From NCBI RefSeq assembly GCF_028769735.1, contig NC_088173.1, positions 16,370,038-16,434,037 of the forward strand: a DNA stretch of 64,000 bases. Reading direction: 5' to 3'. The notes beneath the pieces were generated by a model that was given only the letters and a program-made list of their open reading frames with translations, was not told where the DNA came from and ran no database searches. Below, one piece after another: positions 1-14,175 of this stretch. This stretch comes from Zonotrichia leucophrys gambelii (Eukaryota > Chordata > Aves > Passeriformes > Passerellidae). The position numbers and the translations under genes are program-made. The stretch's first letter is position 1. Each line of letters begins with the position of its first letter.

Positions 1-3000
1 TCTGAAAAAGTTTTAAAACCCTAGAATGTTCTATTAAATATGAATAGATGCTGGTGAAGAATGTTGGAGAAAGAAAGACAAGTTAAGCAAGCCACCACAG
101 TCTTGACCTCAAGTCAATGACATGACTGACACTCCAGGTGTGTTCTGAAAAACCACATTCCACAGCTGCATGAAGAAGGTATGGGACACAGTGGTTTGTA
201 ATTCTCTGAACAAATGAAAGCACAACATTTTTACACTTCAGCAAAATTGGACCTGGACAATGGGGAACTGAAAACTCATTTGGATACATGTGGTGTTTTA
301 AAACACATCACCAGGATCTTCAAATCGATCCGGTACCTAATGGCAGGCAGCACTGAGATCTCAGTACAGAGACATATGATGACCAGGCATTGTATATGCC
401 TGAAATCTCAGTGGTCACATTATTGTACAAGCTCTTATTTTGTGAAAGGAGGGCTGAGTGAGACCTGCAGGCAGGGAATTACAGTAATCCAGACGATGTC
501 ACAGAAGCATGAATTAACGTTTCAGTATCTCTATGCGACAGCGCTCTCAAACTTGTTATATTTCTCAGCTGATAATAGGAGTTTTGTTCCCCCTGAATGC
601 ACATGATCCCCAAAGAAAAGCCCTCAATTAAAGTTTACCTCTACATTTTGCACAGATGAAGACCAAGCAGTATTTATGTGCAGCACAGAGAAGGGACAAA
701 TCTTCAGACATTGTGTTAACAGCATTATTAAGCACAGTGGTCTCATCTTTTTCATGTTTAAAGCAATTTTAGGGCAGTCAGAACTACACTTCATAAGAAA
801 TGGGGATCAGATGCTCCTATGGAGTCTGTAGCAAAATAATGTAAGTCTTCTTTTCAATAGCTGTGCAAGCTTTTTACATCTACTCTTCTATCTTCCCCTG
901 GATCTTATTATCCCCTTTTGTCTACAATGCTTCATCAGAGACACAGCAGTTTAAACTGCTATATGACCTGAGAGATGACTTCTTTATCACCTCTGCACTT
1001 TTATAACATAAGTAAGTGACAGATAAAGTATATACAAAAGCCTGGACTGTGACCTGAGCTAATAATTTTTGCGGGCTAAGTCTTGGCATTGTAAGTCTTG
1101 CACAGTGCTTGTTCTGGCAAAACCTGCACAGGAGCAAGTAAGACCTTTATCAGAGTCAAGCCCAAATGAAAACAGATTAGGGTCCTCAAGATTTGCCCAC
1201 TTTGGACCTCTGCTTAGAATTTCTTGCAAGAATATTGGGCCATGTTTTCATAAGCATTCAGAAGAGTGAAAGTATGTTCTGCTATTTTAAAATACTTAAC
1301 AGTTCTGTATCTACATTACTGGAGTATGTACTGGGAAATTCAATATGCTACATAATACCACTTCATGTTTGCCACTAAAATAAACACAAATTTCTGAATG
1401 GCACGCCCTGTATATACAGAGGTAGGTGGTGTATCCGGGTGCTCCATGTGCTTCTGCATACTGGGAAAACATTTTCAGACTCGTTACTTGTTGGACCTGG
1501 GGACACTACAGGAGCCTCACCTTCCTCAGGCTGTCAGACATAGAAACACATATTTTCCTCTGACAGAACTAGTAAAAATAAATCCAAAACTGTTAATTTT
1601 GTAGCTCTGGTTTATGTTCTATATCTTTGACTTAAGTCAGAGTGGGTTTTTTTTTATTCCGTCCTAATTCATCCATTCTGCAAAGTTATAAAGCTGATTA
1701 AAGGTAACAGCAGTTCTGTTTAGCACAATAAATATAGATTTGAGTGGATAAAAAAACCAAGCAGTTGCTATTGTTTTCTATTACCATTTACATGCTTCAT
1801 CAAGAATTTCTGCTATCAATGCTCAGAAGCCCTGTGAATCCAAGAAACCTCTGACCAGTTTCATTCCCCAGTATGTATAATGTAAATACCAATGGCTTCT
1901 ACCTCCTAAGAGTGCTAGCAATTCTTAGGGGCATATATTATTCTCAAGCAGGGCACTAATTCTATTATTATCAAAAAGCAGATGTTTTCTTATCTGCACC
2001 TTGGAAAGTCAGTTTCATTGAAATCAACAATGCACTGGATAATTTTGCCTGCTAGTATTTTTGAATACTTTTTCTTTGCTTAAAATCTCTTTTGCTTGTC
2101 TCCTGAATGCCCAGGATTCACCAATCACCCTGAGCCCAACACAGAAGTTTTTTATCACACATCATAACATTTTTTAAATAATTTTGTATTTATGTTCAGC
2201 CTACTGTCTTTAAAAGCTTTTCCAGTCATATGATCAAAATTTGTCTAATACTAGGAAGATTAAAATTTATATTTTTTTTTACCTGAAATCTAAGATTGTT
2301 TCTTGATGCCTTGATTCACAAAGTGAGCTTTCAAGAGAAACAATAAATATTGCAAGTCTCACAGTGCAGTAATGATGGATCATGTCACAGCGCAGTGGAT
2401 GTCTCCACTTTGCCTATGTACAGAAAAAATGCAAAGGGAGATGACAACAGACAGTAAACTTAACAGCAGGCACAGTAACATAATCAAAACCAAGGAAAAA
2501 AATAATTTAATTCAAATCATCAGTTTTACCCTAATAATTAAAAACATATGTAGCTCTTAAATTTCTGCAGCATTATGTTGCCAGTGAATGTCACTATTAA
2601 AATAGAATAAGAAAGAAAGATTTTAGCAGGATTTATAATGTTCTGGTGGGGTTGGGCCCCACTGTCCCCAGAATGAGAGCCACTTTAGGTTGCAAGACTT
2701 CTGATATTTTGGGAATATTTTTACTTTCAATATGGACAGCAAAAGGAAATCTAAAATACAGTATCAATTCCAAATTCTCCCAAATTTGCAACATGCATTT
2801 TAACAATAAAAATTTCTTAGTTGGTCTCATAAAATACATTAATCAAAAGCACTGGAAATTCTGAGATATATGACAGGCCTAACCAAAAAATAATTAAATG
2901 TCCTAAATAATTATTGTCTATTTGAGAATTACAGCAGGAATACAATCTATCAAATGAATGGAGGCATAATTGAGACAACTTGACTCAGGAGCAAGTGTTC

Positions 3001-3891
3001 AGGACAAAAGATTTCTGGGTCAGACAAGACTAAACTATCAGGGTTATAAAGCATCATGGCAGCAAAACCTTCTAAATATAAACTTTGCCAATTTTACTAG
3101 AGTCAAAAGTGCAGACAGCTCAAAAGACAAAAAATTAACTGGTCAAGTCACATAATGAATTTGGAGAGAGCAAAAGGCTGCCTACTGAGAACAAGGCAAA
3201 CAGCCTTGCATAAGGACATTCTGAAAGCCAACAAAGATTGAATCTGACGGACATAAAGTATTCATTAATTCACAAGACAAATTAGAAAAATAACAACTTG
3301 GTTCTATAAAATAGAATGTTTTTTATTTTAACACTTGCCATTTACAAAGTAAGATTTAATATTGAAGTGAAGCCCATCCATTGCCCAGGCAGTGCTATAG
3401 GTCATCCTACCCCCAGGCAGCCTATTCACTCCATGCACAGTGGCTCTTACAAGAGGGATTGCAACTGACCCTAATGGTGGTTTCCAGCTCTGCAGTGTCC
3501 TCTTCTGGCCCCGCAGTGCAGACCTCATTCTGCCACAGGTCTCCAGGAGACAGCTCTGACTAGTGTCACCAGGCTGGTGCAGCTACCTCTATCCTACATC
3601 TTTGAGACTCCTCTGGGCATTTTCTAAAGCATCAGTGTTATGAGAAACCCAAAGAACTCATAGACAAAGCTATACACATTTTTCTCCTGCTGGGAATCAG
3701 TTTTCACATCGATGCTTACAGCTCTGTTATGATCAGAGCAGATATACTTCAGCAACTCATTCTAATAAAGTATTTCTGATTCCTCTGTAACGAGCCTTCT
3801 CTCACTGACTGAAATTAACTCTTTCCCCTGAGGTTACTAAGCTACATGTGCTCCTTTTTACATCTCACTCCATCCCTGCCCTGATACTTCC

Positions 3892-3949
3892 AAACTAAGT
3901 ACTAGAGATGATGGGGACCCAAACTAAGCACTAGAGGTGATGGGGTCCA
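3892..3949. repeat. 29-bp imperfect tandem duplication
   Basis: Two adjacent copies (3892-3920 and 3921-3949) share the frame AAACTAAG..CTAGAG.TGATGGGG and differ at a few positions. The head-to-tail arrangement without a spacer points to slippage or a small duplication, not to two independent insertions. Confidence 0.85.
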
Positions 3950-5350
3950 CTGAGCACCTGTGACTCTTAGCGGTTTGCAATCTACAACAACCTCATGTTT
4001 TTTCTACTTAGGTTGTAAATAAAGTATAAATTTTTGTGAGCATATTTTTTTTAAAATTAGACTAGGAATTAATGAACATTTCTTTATTGCAACCCAATGT
4101 AAAACATTTACATAGTGCAGTTATTTCTGATCACTTCCACGCTGCTGTAAATTTTGCACAAATGACATACTACATTGCCACCTAGTGAATAAATTCAGAA
4201 ATTCAACTTAAAAAGAAAATTGAGTGTCCAGCAGCAGGATAATGATACAGATAGCCTTAAAAACAGCCATCTATAGCTCCTTTGTGATAGTCATGTGGCA
4301 TATAATCAGGTGTTCACTGACCATGTTAATCCTCATGCCTGTGTGTTTGTGCATGTGTGAATTGTCCTGCCTAATCACTATGCACATAAGCATAATTGAT
4401 GAACATCAGTGTCACCCTGTAAAATATTTGTGCACTGCCACCAGTGTCAAGGAAGGGCAGAAACCTTATATGGTGCAGTCTGTCATGACTGCCATCAAAC
4501 CACCTATGCCTAGGCAACATTAAATCTCATTTGTTATGAGTGATGAGGCAGTCCAAATTCTGCTTGAACACATAGTACTCATCAGACTGTGCTGTTTATT
4601 TGGACTCTGCTGCCAACAAGCTGGCCACCCAGAAGATTTTCCATGATTTCTAAGATAGACTGCGGGGATAAAAAATCTGTGACAAATTGCAAGTGATATC
4701 TTGACAGTCACCATATTAGCTTTTATTTCACACTCACTGCTGTTTCAGAACTTATACTGGGACACAGAAATGCCAGGCAAGAGGTGACTACATGAAAATG
4801 TTCTAATTAGAGATTATGAAGGCATAAGGCAATGTTGCACCAAAAATTTTTGAATGTACTCAATCACCCTGACTGCCAGCATACTTGTTTCAGAAACCAT
4901 TTTCCTCATCAGCACTCTCCACCAAGCAGGCAGGTCATGAACTCGAGAAGTTCAAGGACCAGTTTGTCATTATTTTTTCTAGCAGGAAACATTCAGCTCC
5001 TAAGCAAAAGATGACAAAATTACTTACATGACAGAGATCGCCTGTATGAAAAGCTCTGCATTGTTACAGAGAAATAGCTGCTGGCATATTTTGTAACTGT
5101 GTCTATATAGAAGAACACATCCATACAAAAATACAATGCCTAATAAGCATGAAACAAGTGTAAATTACTAATGGCATGTATGTGAGCACAGATGCTTTTC
5201 CTAGTACAGCTGAGGATTAGGAAAATAGGATTTCACATTACTGGGTAGTAAAAAAGCAAAGTGTGCTTCACGAGCAGCTGGAAATTGAAGAAGTTCCTTG
5301 CAATTATGTCCTCCATTTTAAGTGGGTATATACAGGCATCAGGGAGCCTC

Positions 5351-5410
5351 ATGTTAAGATACAATTATCTTAACATTATTATTATTGTATCTTAAATGTT
5401 AAGATACAAT
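5351..5410. repeat. Overlapping direct and inverted repeats
   Basis: ATGTTAAGATACAAT occurs twice in direct orientation (5351-5365 and 5396-5410). Between them lies an inverted copy, TAAGATACAAT at 5355-5365 against ATTGTATCTTA at 5384-5394. A second small palindrome joins GTTAAGAT (5353-5360) and ATCTTAAC (5367-5374). The triple arrangement suggests local template switching. No coding role is apparent. Confidence 0.8.
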
Positions 5411-7778
5411 TTATATTGTCTTGTCCTCAAAGTCTGTTTGTCTACATGCATGTATATATTTACTATCTTAATTGTCCTCTCAAACAGTAGAGGACAAAAG
5501 AGCCAAAGGCAGCTCATCCAGCCATGCACCTAATTACTAGGTCATTTGCTGACCAAGAGTCATTTTCAGAGGCATACCTTCTAATCTGGATTAATTCTTC
5601 TTTTTATAAAACAATCAGAACACAGTCAAACACATACAGTGTATGGAACAAGATGCTGCTTCTGTTTCTCAAGTTAAACAATGAAAAAGGCTGCTTGCAA
5701 GTCTATACATATCTTAAAACACCAAATGGAGAGGAAGTTCATGTCCCATCTGGTTTCCAAGAGAATTTTATTATAAATTTTAGATACATTTTTCAGCTGC
5801 TGGGTATTACATTTATTACATGGATTGATCTGTAATCTGTTTTTCTCCTTGACTGAAACCTGGTTTTATGAGTGAGACACTGAAATAAAATGCCCTTTCA
5901 TCTGCTAGTTCTTACAGACTGTAGACAGAATCACAATTTCATACTATCTGTAGACTAGCAGGAGTCTATATTTGCTACTTCAAAGCCAAATATGTGCAAA
6001 GATAATGAATTTAAGTTCTTTAAACACAAGCAGAGGATTGCTTATAACTAAAGCTTGTATAGTTCTGGGAGTAAACACAGTCAAAGATGGCACTTTTGTT
6101 GGTATATCTTTTAACAAACAAAAATTAATTGCAGGGGGGGAAAAAAAGGCCAGACTTCTAAAACTACAGACTTACTACACATTATTTGATCCATTTGATG
6201 CCTGATTAATATTCCAGATTTTTTATTAAATTACTGTACAGACTTAGTCTCTACATATTTTACACATATTCTTAATAATTATGTCACAGAATATATCAGA
6301 AGACAGAGAATATACAACAGTATAGCAGTCCACACATCTCTAGAAAACATGTAATGATAAAAATAGCAACAGTTTAACTTTGAAAATGTAAATAAAGAAA
6401 AATGAAACTGCCGAGATGACAAATATCATAAATTGAAATGACACCAGTCATTTTTTAAAGGGGGTGAAGTCTTTGTTTTCAATAAACATGAAAGAATAGC
6501 CTATTCCTACCATGCCCTGATGAAGACAGTTTTAACGAAGCAGTGGAGGGTATTTCTGCTACTAAAAAAAACCACAGTCCTGGATCCTCTACTTTTTTTT
6601 GTGTGTGTATAGTAAAGAAAGTTCATACTGATAGTGAATGATACACTATTAGAATGCATATTTGATCAGAGCAAACTCTGGTAATAACAATGAATAAAAC
6701 ATAATAGACAGTTTTAGAAACTGAGTTAGAAAAGTGAGGGCACTCATATGACAACAACCATCTTTGTCTCCAGAATGGTTGTACTGATTTGATTAGCAAC
6801 CACATGGTACAACATTTAGCCATGATCATGATTCCAATACATGGATTACTGAAATTAACAAATGTTAGAAGAGACCATTAAATAAATTTTCTCTCAAAGT
6901 TCGTGAGTAGTTTCACCTGAAGTAGTATTTGCTGGGATATGCCTTCTGGACAAAATACAATTAAATAATGCACCACTTATGGATCAAATCAAAACTTAAA
7001 TTAACAAAAATTAATTACATGGGAAAAGCAGCCACATTTTGTTCAATTTGTTGTAACACAGGGCAAGGGCAATACCTCAGGATTCCACAGTTGTTTTCCG
7101 TGCTGTCATACATGCAGTAAATTGTGGTTTGTTAAAAATACATTAAATGGGTACATTTTCAAAAACATTTTAGCTATCATGTTTGTTTTCTGAAGAAACT
7201 ATGCTTTCTTTTATGTGTTAATTATATGCAATCACTATTGTTATTTTATTTTTATTGTTATATGCATGCAATTCTTTAATGGTGCACAAAAGATTTTTAG
7301 ACACATTTTTTGCACTGAGATCATAATTTTTAAAATAGGCATAGAAAAGAAAAATAGGCACAATAGAAGAGAAAAATATTTCAAGGAAATTTATTTAAGC
7401 TGACTTTGATAGGTAAAAATGAAGAATACTAGGCTCTTAAGAAACAGGATGGAGGTACTTGAGTCTTCCACAACTCATTCTAGATAGTGCTTTCATCCTC
7501 TCACTTCTCTGGGTGCTGCTATTCCTTAGTGAATCTCCCAGTCACACTAAATCTCAAGTTTTCATTTGTCTTCTCTAGAGATGCTCTGTAGCTGTGCAGG
7601 CGCTGATGCATGCCAGGAGATAGAGTTCCTCTGTACTTACCCATGGATATTACTGACCTGAAAGACACAATGGGCTCAGATTGTTCTGCATATCTCTCAA
7701 ATACACGAGATGCAGAACTAGAGACAGTGTGTCAGCCTGTCCTCTGTTTAAGTTCAGGGAGTTCTGTTTAGACTAACA

Positions 7779-7870
7779 GAAACACAGAAATATTCATGAT
7801 GGAAAAGACCCTTAAGATCACCAAGTCCAGCCACTAACCCAGCACTGCCAAGTTCACCACATCCTTAAGA
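7779..7870 (-). mobile_element. CR1 LINE 3'-end fragment (antisense)
   Basis: The + strand reads as the reverse complement of an avian CR1 3' end: a degraded terminal repeat, then GGAAAAGACC, CTTAAGATCACCAAGTCCA and a CCACTAACCCAGCACTGCC-like block. Only the last 90 or so bases are recognisable, as expected for a 5'-truncated copy. Assignment is by remembered consensus. The right boundary is uncertain because the match fades near 7870. Confidence 0.75.
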
Positions 7871-10800
7871 ACCATGACAATTGGTTCACTGCTGTCTACT
7901 CAGTAGATAATATTTCAAAGACACATCTCTGATTTGAGTCAAATTTAAACAATGTCTTTTCATACTACGTCTCAGGGGTAATTCTGCTTACAGGAGAATC
8001 AGACATGATAAATTAGTGCTATTACATGAAGAGCCATAAGCATGAAAATCCTGGGTATTTTCTGGTAAATTAATTGTCAATACAAAGGTTAATCCAAGCA
8101 AAAATACATCTATTAAGTCTTAACATAGCTTTCATGTAAACAAGCTCATAGAGTAATTCCAGCAGAATATTAGACATCCCTATATATGTATTGCTTGTGA
8201 TTTTGAATTTGAATCTCCAGGTGAAATATAGCCAGCTAGAGCCAGCTCAAGAGATATTCCCTCAAGCTACACAGCTGTCCCTCATACACATGAACAAAAG
8301 AGCACATGGTAGCTGGTAACATAATTCACCTTAATAAGAAATGTGTAGTGTTTATGTGCATAAATATTTAAGTGAAAATTCTGGCAAATTCTCTTTACAC
8401 CCCAAGTCCAAACAGCATTGATTCTATTTAAAAGCTTAATCATTTTTATCAAGTCACAAAAGAAGTGTTTGGTACCAGAGCAGCTCAAAATTAAGTTCTG
8501 TTTGAATGGAAGTCTGTGGTAACACCATAATTTCAGTATGGTATACCCACCTCTCAATCAAGTCTTACAGCCCCTCTAAGTAAAGCCTAAGTGACGTTAT
8601 TGCCATACTGATTGACAAAGTTTTTAAATTTTGGCCCAAATCTAGATTTCCTTCAAATAAAGAGTACAGAAAATGAGAAAATTAACAGACAATAAAGATG
8701 ATGATCTTGACTAATCTTAGCAATTTTAATTTAGTGATATTTCGGTTTAATGTTTTAAGATTTTTATTTCTGTAAAGGGGTATGTTAATGCTTTCATGAA
8801 AGTCAAGGCAATGTAATGATGACCACAGCCTATTGTAATTCATGAATTCAGAAATGGTGTCTCACACACCGTTACACGTGTTATTAGAGACCAAGGGAGT
8901 TGCAGGTCAGTAGGTTAGATGTGCATCCCTTTTTTCTCATATGGCCTTGTCCCTGCACAGCACAGAGCTCTAGGCAAGTGCCCTACGTGCCTCGTAGCTT
9001 AACAAGTGCTGCTGCTGATGAGGGAGTAGTCATTTACCAGATACTTTTCCAATGAAGCCGATGGGGCCACCAATAGCAGTAGGGGTCTGAAAGGTCAATT
9101 TAACTGTTACTTATTCAAATCTGAATTCATATTTATACTACAAAAACAATGTAGTCTCTTGTTTCAAGTCTACAAAATTAATGGTAAAATCAGAACCCTG
9201 TAGAGAAGAAAACTAGGAAGAGATATATTTTATTTATATTTATGTAGGATATGTAATGAGTCTAAGTCATAACATTATTCCAAAAGTGAAAATCAAAGAT
9301 GACTGCATATACATGAAACATCTTTCTCTCAAGTAAAAGCTTCTAGAATTTGAGAAACATTTATATAGAATGAAAACACAAAATCTGAAGCAAAATTCTG
9401 TTCTTATTCCAACCTACATAGTCTCCTTTATAGTCTGTGGTGACACACTTGTGTGACCAGAAAAGGTTGAGATGATTATACTCACATAACCAGACTGAAG
9501 TCTCACAAAGTAAGTAAATTCAGATTCACACCTGCTGCTAACCACTGACTTGCCCTCTTGTCTCTAGACATTATATCTTACAATTTAATCAGTAGAGAAG
9601 ATCAATTTTTGGCACAAAAATTAACTTTAAAATGTAGTGGTAGGTCATAACGTTCTGTTTCTGTGCTTCTAATATCTCAGCCATCTTATCTTAAAATATA
9701 GCTAGGAAAATGTTACCAAGAAGATTTTTGTTTAAGATTCTAGTTTGTTAGTCTGAAGTCAAAAAAGACTCATTTCCCACTTAATAACCCCTGTGATTGG
9801 TATCAGACTTCAGTGGAACTTCTGAAGGACAGTAATTGAATGGCTGGTACATTGCTGAAACAGCTTCTCAAAACAACCTTGACCTGATCTGTACATTTCT
9901 TCAGTGCTTAGGAAACACTGCAGTGCTGTGGATACACCCAGTTCAGACATCATGGAGTAGGAACTTGCTCTTTACTACTTCTCAGATGCATTCTTAAAAC
10001 CTCTCTTCAAAGTTTTACAATAGTTGAACTGAAGTTTGAGTTTACACTGAACATTATGGGGTTGTGATACCTTAGCAAGCTTTACGTGGCTGAACTTAAG
10101 TAGGAGACATGGAAGCCAGTATAAAACAAGGGGGGTGATAAATACAATGGAATATTTGTAAAAAACAGAATGACACTATTAGTGATATTAGTAGTAACAA
10201 AGACTACAAAGAAACACTTTGGAGAAAGCACTATGCGAGGCAACATGGTTTTCTTTTCAAAGATGGGGCTCACACATTTTAAATTACCTCCTACAGCAAA
10301 TACTTATTGCTTTTCCACGGTCTAACCATGAAAATATCACAGTGTTGCATGTGTTGATATACACTCTGGCATTAGACAACCCTAACCTGGTGAGAATTCT
10401 GGTTAAAATCTTAGAACCATTTGAAACAGATATAGACATCATAAGTTGCCATATTTCTATATTAATATTTGTATAATACAGGTTTGATGTTAGATTCCTC
10501 CCAACACTGAAAACCTTAAATATGCTCATTTAACAATGTCAAGACAACCTTCAGATTTGGATGAAGTAAACAGTAAGTGGCTGTATTTTTCCAATATGTT
10601 TATTATTGCCATGGATTACATTTATAAAGATATCAGAAAGTTACAAAGAATTGTAATTAAAAAAAAAAAAGTCCAAAAATGTGCCAAGGTCCATTACATG
10701 TTCCATATGACAACTCTATTACAGAAGTGGACCAGAATAGCAATTATAAAAAGGAAATATATTACCTATAGCTTGTTTAGAGACAGAATACAACAATATA

Positions 10801-12799
10801 CCAAAATGACAGTACAGGAACATATTATTCTGTGACATGATGTGACAATAATTATTTTGAAGTTACAAAGGAAGAAAAGAAACTACTATAACTTAGAATT
10901 TGCTTTAAAAAAAAGAAGTGGTACCAAAAGGAAATTTAGCAATGCAAGCTATTATTGCTATTATAGTTTTACTTGTTATTGATGGCTGTTTGGTTTTTAT
11001 AATTAGCAGCTGTAATTTTTCTCATTATCAATATTAATGCTCATTAACATATTGCCAAGGACCAGAGAGTGATAAGGTCGCAGGCACTGGTGCTACACAA
11101 TGTACAAACCTTCAAGGGAATGACAATTCATACCCAAAAGACCTGACAACAGAAGTGAAAGAGAACATGTAACACATGGAAAAAGATGGTTGGGAAAGAG
11201 ATGAAAGCAGCAGGGAAAGCAGAGGTCTGGATAATTGTGTGATTCAAATTTTATACACTTTGACAGATCACACACTGAAAGTTTTACAGGGGATTCAGGT
11301 GAAGATAACTAAGTAGCTTTGAAAATGTTTACACATAGCTCCTCTCAAGTTTGAGAAGAGGCATAAGGCTTTTTCCTAGAAGATTTGAGAGGCAGTTGAT
11401 GGAGACATAGACTATGAATAAATCTGTTCGTTCTTTAAAGTGTTGTTCAGTGAATGAGTGAATATGCGTATTATAAAAAGCCAAACAAGGATTGAAAGAG
11501 AAAAAAAAGAATTTTAAAATCCAATCCAGTGCTTCTACAAATCTACTTGAATGAGAAAACCACAACACACAGTTAATTTAAAAATATATTTTAATTAGCA
11601 AGTGCTAATCAAACTTGATTACTTTTATTAAGGAAATTATTCTCATATTTGCTGTTCATGTGTTTATGTTAGTGTTAGAAATTGTAACTAAAATGATGAT
11701 AAAAGTGCAAACAAATTATATAACTATATAACTACAAAATTTAATTAGATTTCAAAGCACATTTACAGCAAATTTGAGACAGCAAAAAGGAGCCAGGCAT
11801 GCATTTTTAAAAGATGGTGCCAGATTAGGTCACACAGATATAATTGAGGTCAAAATTTGGCCACTGTAGGAACAGACCCTCTCAGTGAAAGAGGTGAATT
11901 TCTTCTTCTGTTTTTCATTAATTACTCAGTGCCATCCAGTCACAGTGTTGTCTGCTGTAGATCCTCTCACTAATTCCTTGTCCATGCAAGCCATTCTCTA
12001 GAACATTCTTTCAATACTATACATATGAACAAAAATTCTCCTTGTATAAACACTGATTTGCTTTTTAGCAGCAGGGACAAAAGCTTGTTAGCATCATCAT
12101 TTAGCTCAGCTATGGTCTCTAAGATAACAGTAAGTATTGGGGACAAAGAGATGAAAGAGCATTTCCACTGCTGATGTAGCAACGACCGATATAAGGCAAC
12201 AGGTAATTTTTAAGAAAACACAAAGAATTTTTAAATCCCAAGACCAATTTTAAAATATTTTATGTGAGAGACTGAACATAAATCAAGAGCCTGTGGATGC
12301 AGCAGAACAGACTTGTAGAGTTGTTTTGGACACTGCTCAAATTCTCCCTAGCTTTCAGCATGTAGAGAGTTTTATTGACCTTGCTGTTGGTTTTACACAG
12401 TGTATCTGAAAGCAGTGTTTGCTTTGTTTGTTCACATACAGCATAAAAATATAATAAATAGCATTGTATACAGTAAAGCAAGGATTCAAGATTGCATTTA
12501 TTTCTAGCAGGAAGTCATTCACGTTTGAGTGCCAGTTAGAAAGCATGCTACAGAAATCAAACCAACTGAATTTCTGCATGAGCCTCAAAGCATAATGTTC
12601 TGGTGTTTCAAGTCATACAAAACATTCTCTTCACAGCTGTGCAGGCTCAGCCGGCAGATGAAACCATCACAGTCAATACTTACTTGAATGACACCCATAT
12701 TAAAGTGGTTTTCTTTCATAACAGTCCATTTTATCTCATGAAAAGAAAACTGTATTTGAAAAATATCATTAATGTATCCACTTTATGAATGTGTTGGAT

Positions 12800-12834
<35 letters not shown>

Positions 12835-14061
12835 GTATATATATATTTTTTTTTTTTTACTTATTGCTAAATTTATTTCCTGAAAATATTTTGTTCTATT
12901 TCCCTTCAGCTAATATTAATTTGGAACTGTGTTTCAGTCCATCTCCCTCACCTAACTGGCTTACAGAGAAATACATACAGTATTAAATAAGAACAGTAAC
13001 AGCAGAAATAAATCAGCTAACAGTACTTACCTGAGTAAAGGTTTCTCTAGATTACTTATAGTTTTGCTTTTGGGAAATGGCTGAAACCAAGGCCACACTA
13101 TCACTGAAGTCAAACTCAATACTGTATTTCATTATTTTGTGACTTCTGTGTTAAAGGAGAATACATTCCTTTGCGGCAATCATTTAATTCCAAAGGCTGT
13201 GGAACGTTTTGTTACAATAAAAATAACATTGCTTCGGGCTTCTTAAACCAGCTTGGGTGCACTCACAATTTATATATGCCTACAGAACTCAGGCTCTCAC
13301 ACATGAGGTCCAAGTATGCCCTCTTAGCACAAACACAAGACCAACAACATTGGTGCTAAAGTGTAATTGAGTTTGGCACATTATATATTGAAAAGGAGTA
13401 ATGAGGACAAGCCAGAAGAGTATTTAAGAAAAAAAAAGAGTTGAGTTTTTATCCACATAGAAGAAAAAGTCACCTTTTCCTTTTGTTCAGATATAATAGG
13501 TGGTTGATGATCAGCGGCTCCTTGAACCTAATCAGCCCTGAACACAAGCCAGTGAATTCTGCTTACAGCAGGTAAGCTTTTGGACCTGGAAACTGTCAGA
13601 GTGCTATGGCAATGGGTCAAAGGCTTTGAACTACTGCTAACTGTTTAACAGGAAAAGCTTGAGTGGCAGAGGCAGGATTAGGAAATTACATGTTATAAAT
13701 TTTATGATTTCTGTAAAGCAGTCATATTGTGAAAATCATTGTGAAAAGCAAAGCTTTTCACAAATTTTTAAATGAACTATTTGGCTGTAGCAGGTTCCAA
13801 AACACGCCCTTCGCAGAAATGTCTCTGTGGCATAAGGTGCTTTTGACAAAGACATCCATGTTAGCAAGGTGGCACATGAAGATGCTGCAAATGGATCTCA
13901 TGAGCTTAGGGGAAGATTGCTGCCACCCTGCATCCCTGCTGTTGCACAGCCTTCCCACACCACTACAGCTCAGCTCCCGCACTCCAGCACCACTGGCAAT
14001 CTCATCGGCAGGTGGGGGCCCTGCACAAACAGGCGGGCTGTAACACATATCCAGACTCAAT
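7871..14061. other. Gene-free AT-rich intergenic DNA
   Basis: No coding exon, RNA gene or clear transposon is visible. The region holds an AT dinucleotide tract near 12.8 kb and several homopolymer runs. The stretch from 10.9 to 11.1 kb is rich in ATTA/TAAT-type sites like those of conserved non-coding elements, but conservation cannot be judged here. Confidence 0.55.
12798..12858. repeat. (AT)n microsatellite with T-tract
   Basis: An interrupted alternating AT run with two GT interruptions, followed by a T run. It is a simple repeat likely to vary in length between individuals and prone to cruciform formation. Confidence 0.9.
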
Positions 14062-14170
14062 AAAAAAGCTGCATCGAAGGCAGCACAGCCAGCAGGTTGA
14101 GGGAGGTGATTCTGCTCCTCTAGGCTGCTCTGGTGAGATCCCACCTCAAGTACTGCATCCAGCTCTCTGG
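14062..14170 (+). mobile_element. CR1 LINE, 5' part of a split copy
   Basis: The text from GCATCGAAGGCAGCACAGCC through GGTGAGATCCCACCTCAAGT to CAGCTCTCTGG follows the 3' part of the avian CR1 second ORF region. It stops at a solo LTR and resumes at 14982, where the next CR1 bases follow on exactly. The two pieces are one older CR1 insertion split by a younger element. The left boundary is approximate. Confidence 0.8.
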
Positions 14171-14175
14171 GACCG
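14171..14175. repeat. Target-site duplication, left copy
   Basis: GACCG lies directly before the LTR and pairs with GACCC at 14982-14986 (4 of 5 bases). The host CR1 reads on as ..GGGACC|CCAACAC.. if the LTR and one copy are removed, which supports the assignment. The single difference is probably a later substitution. Confidence 0.75.

Larger units (their letters stand above)
1..7778. other. Gene-free AT-rich intergenic DNA
   Basis: I see no exon, RNA gene or intact mobile element here. Open reading frames are short, carry no recognisable domain and are not joined by a consistent splice pattern. The only distinct structures are the 29-bp tandem duplication near 3.9 kb and the overlapping direct and inverted repeats near 5.35 kb, listed separately. 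Distal regulatory elements of AGA could lie here, but the sequence alone does not show them. Confidence 0.6.
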
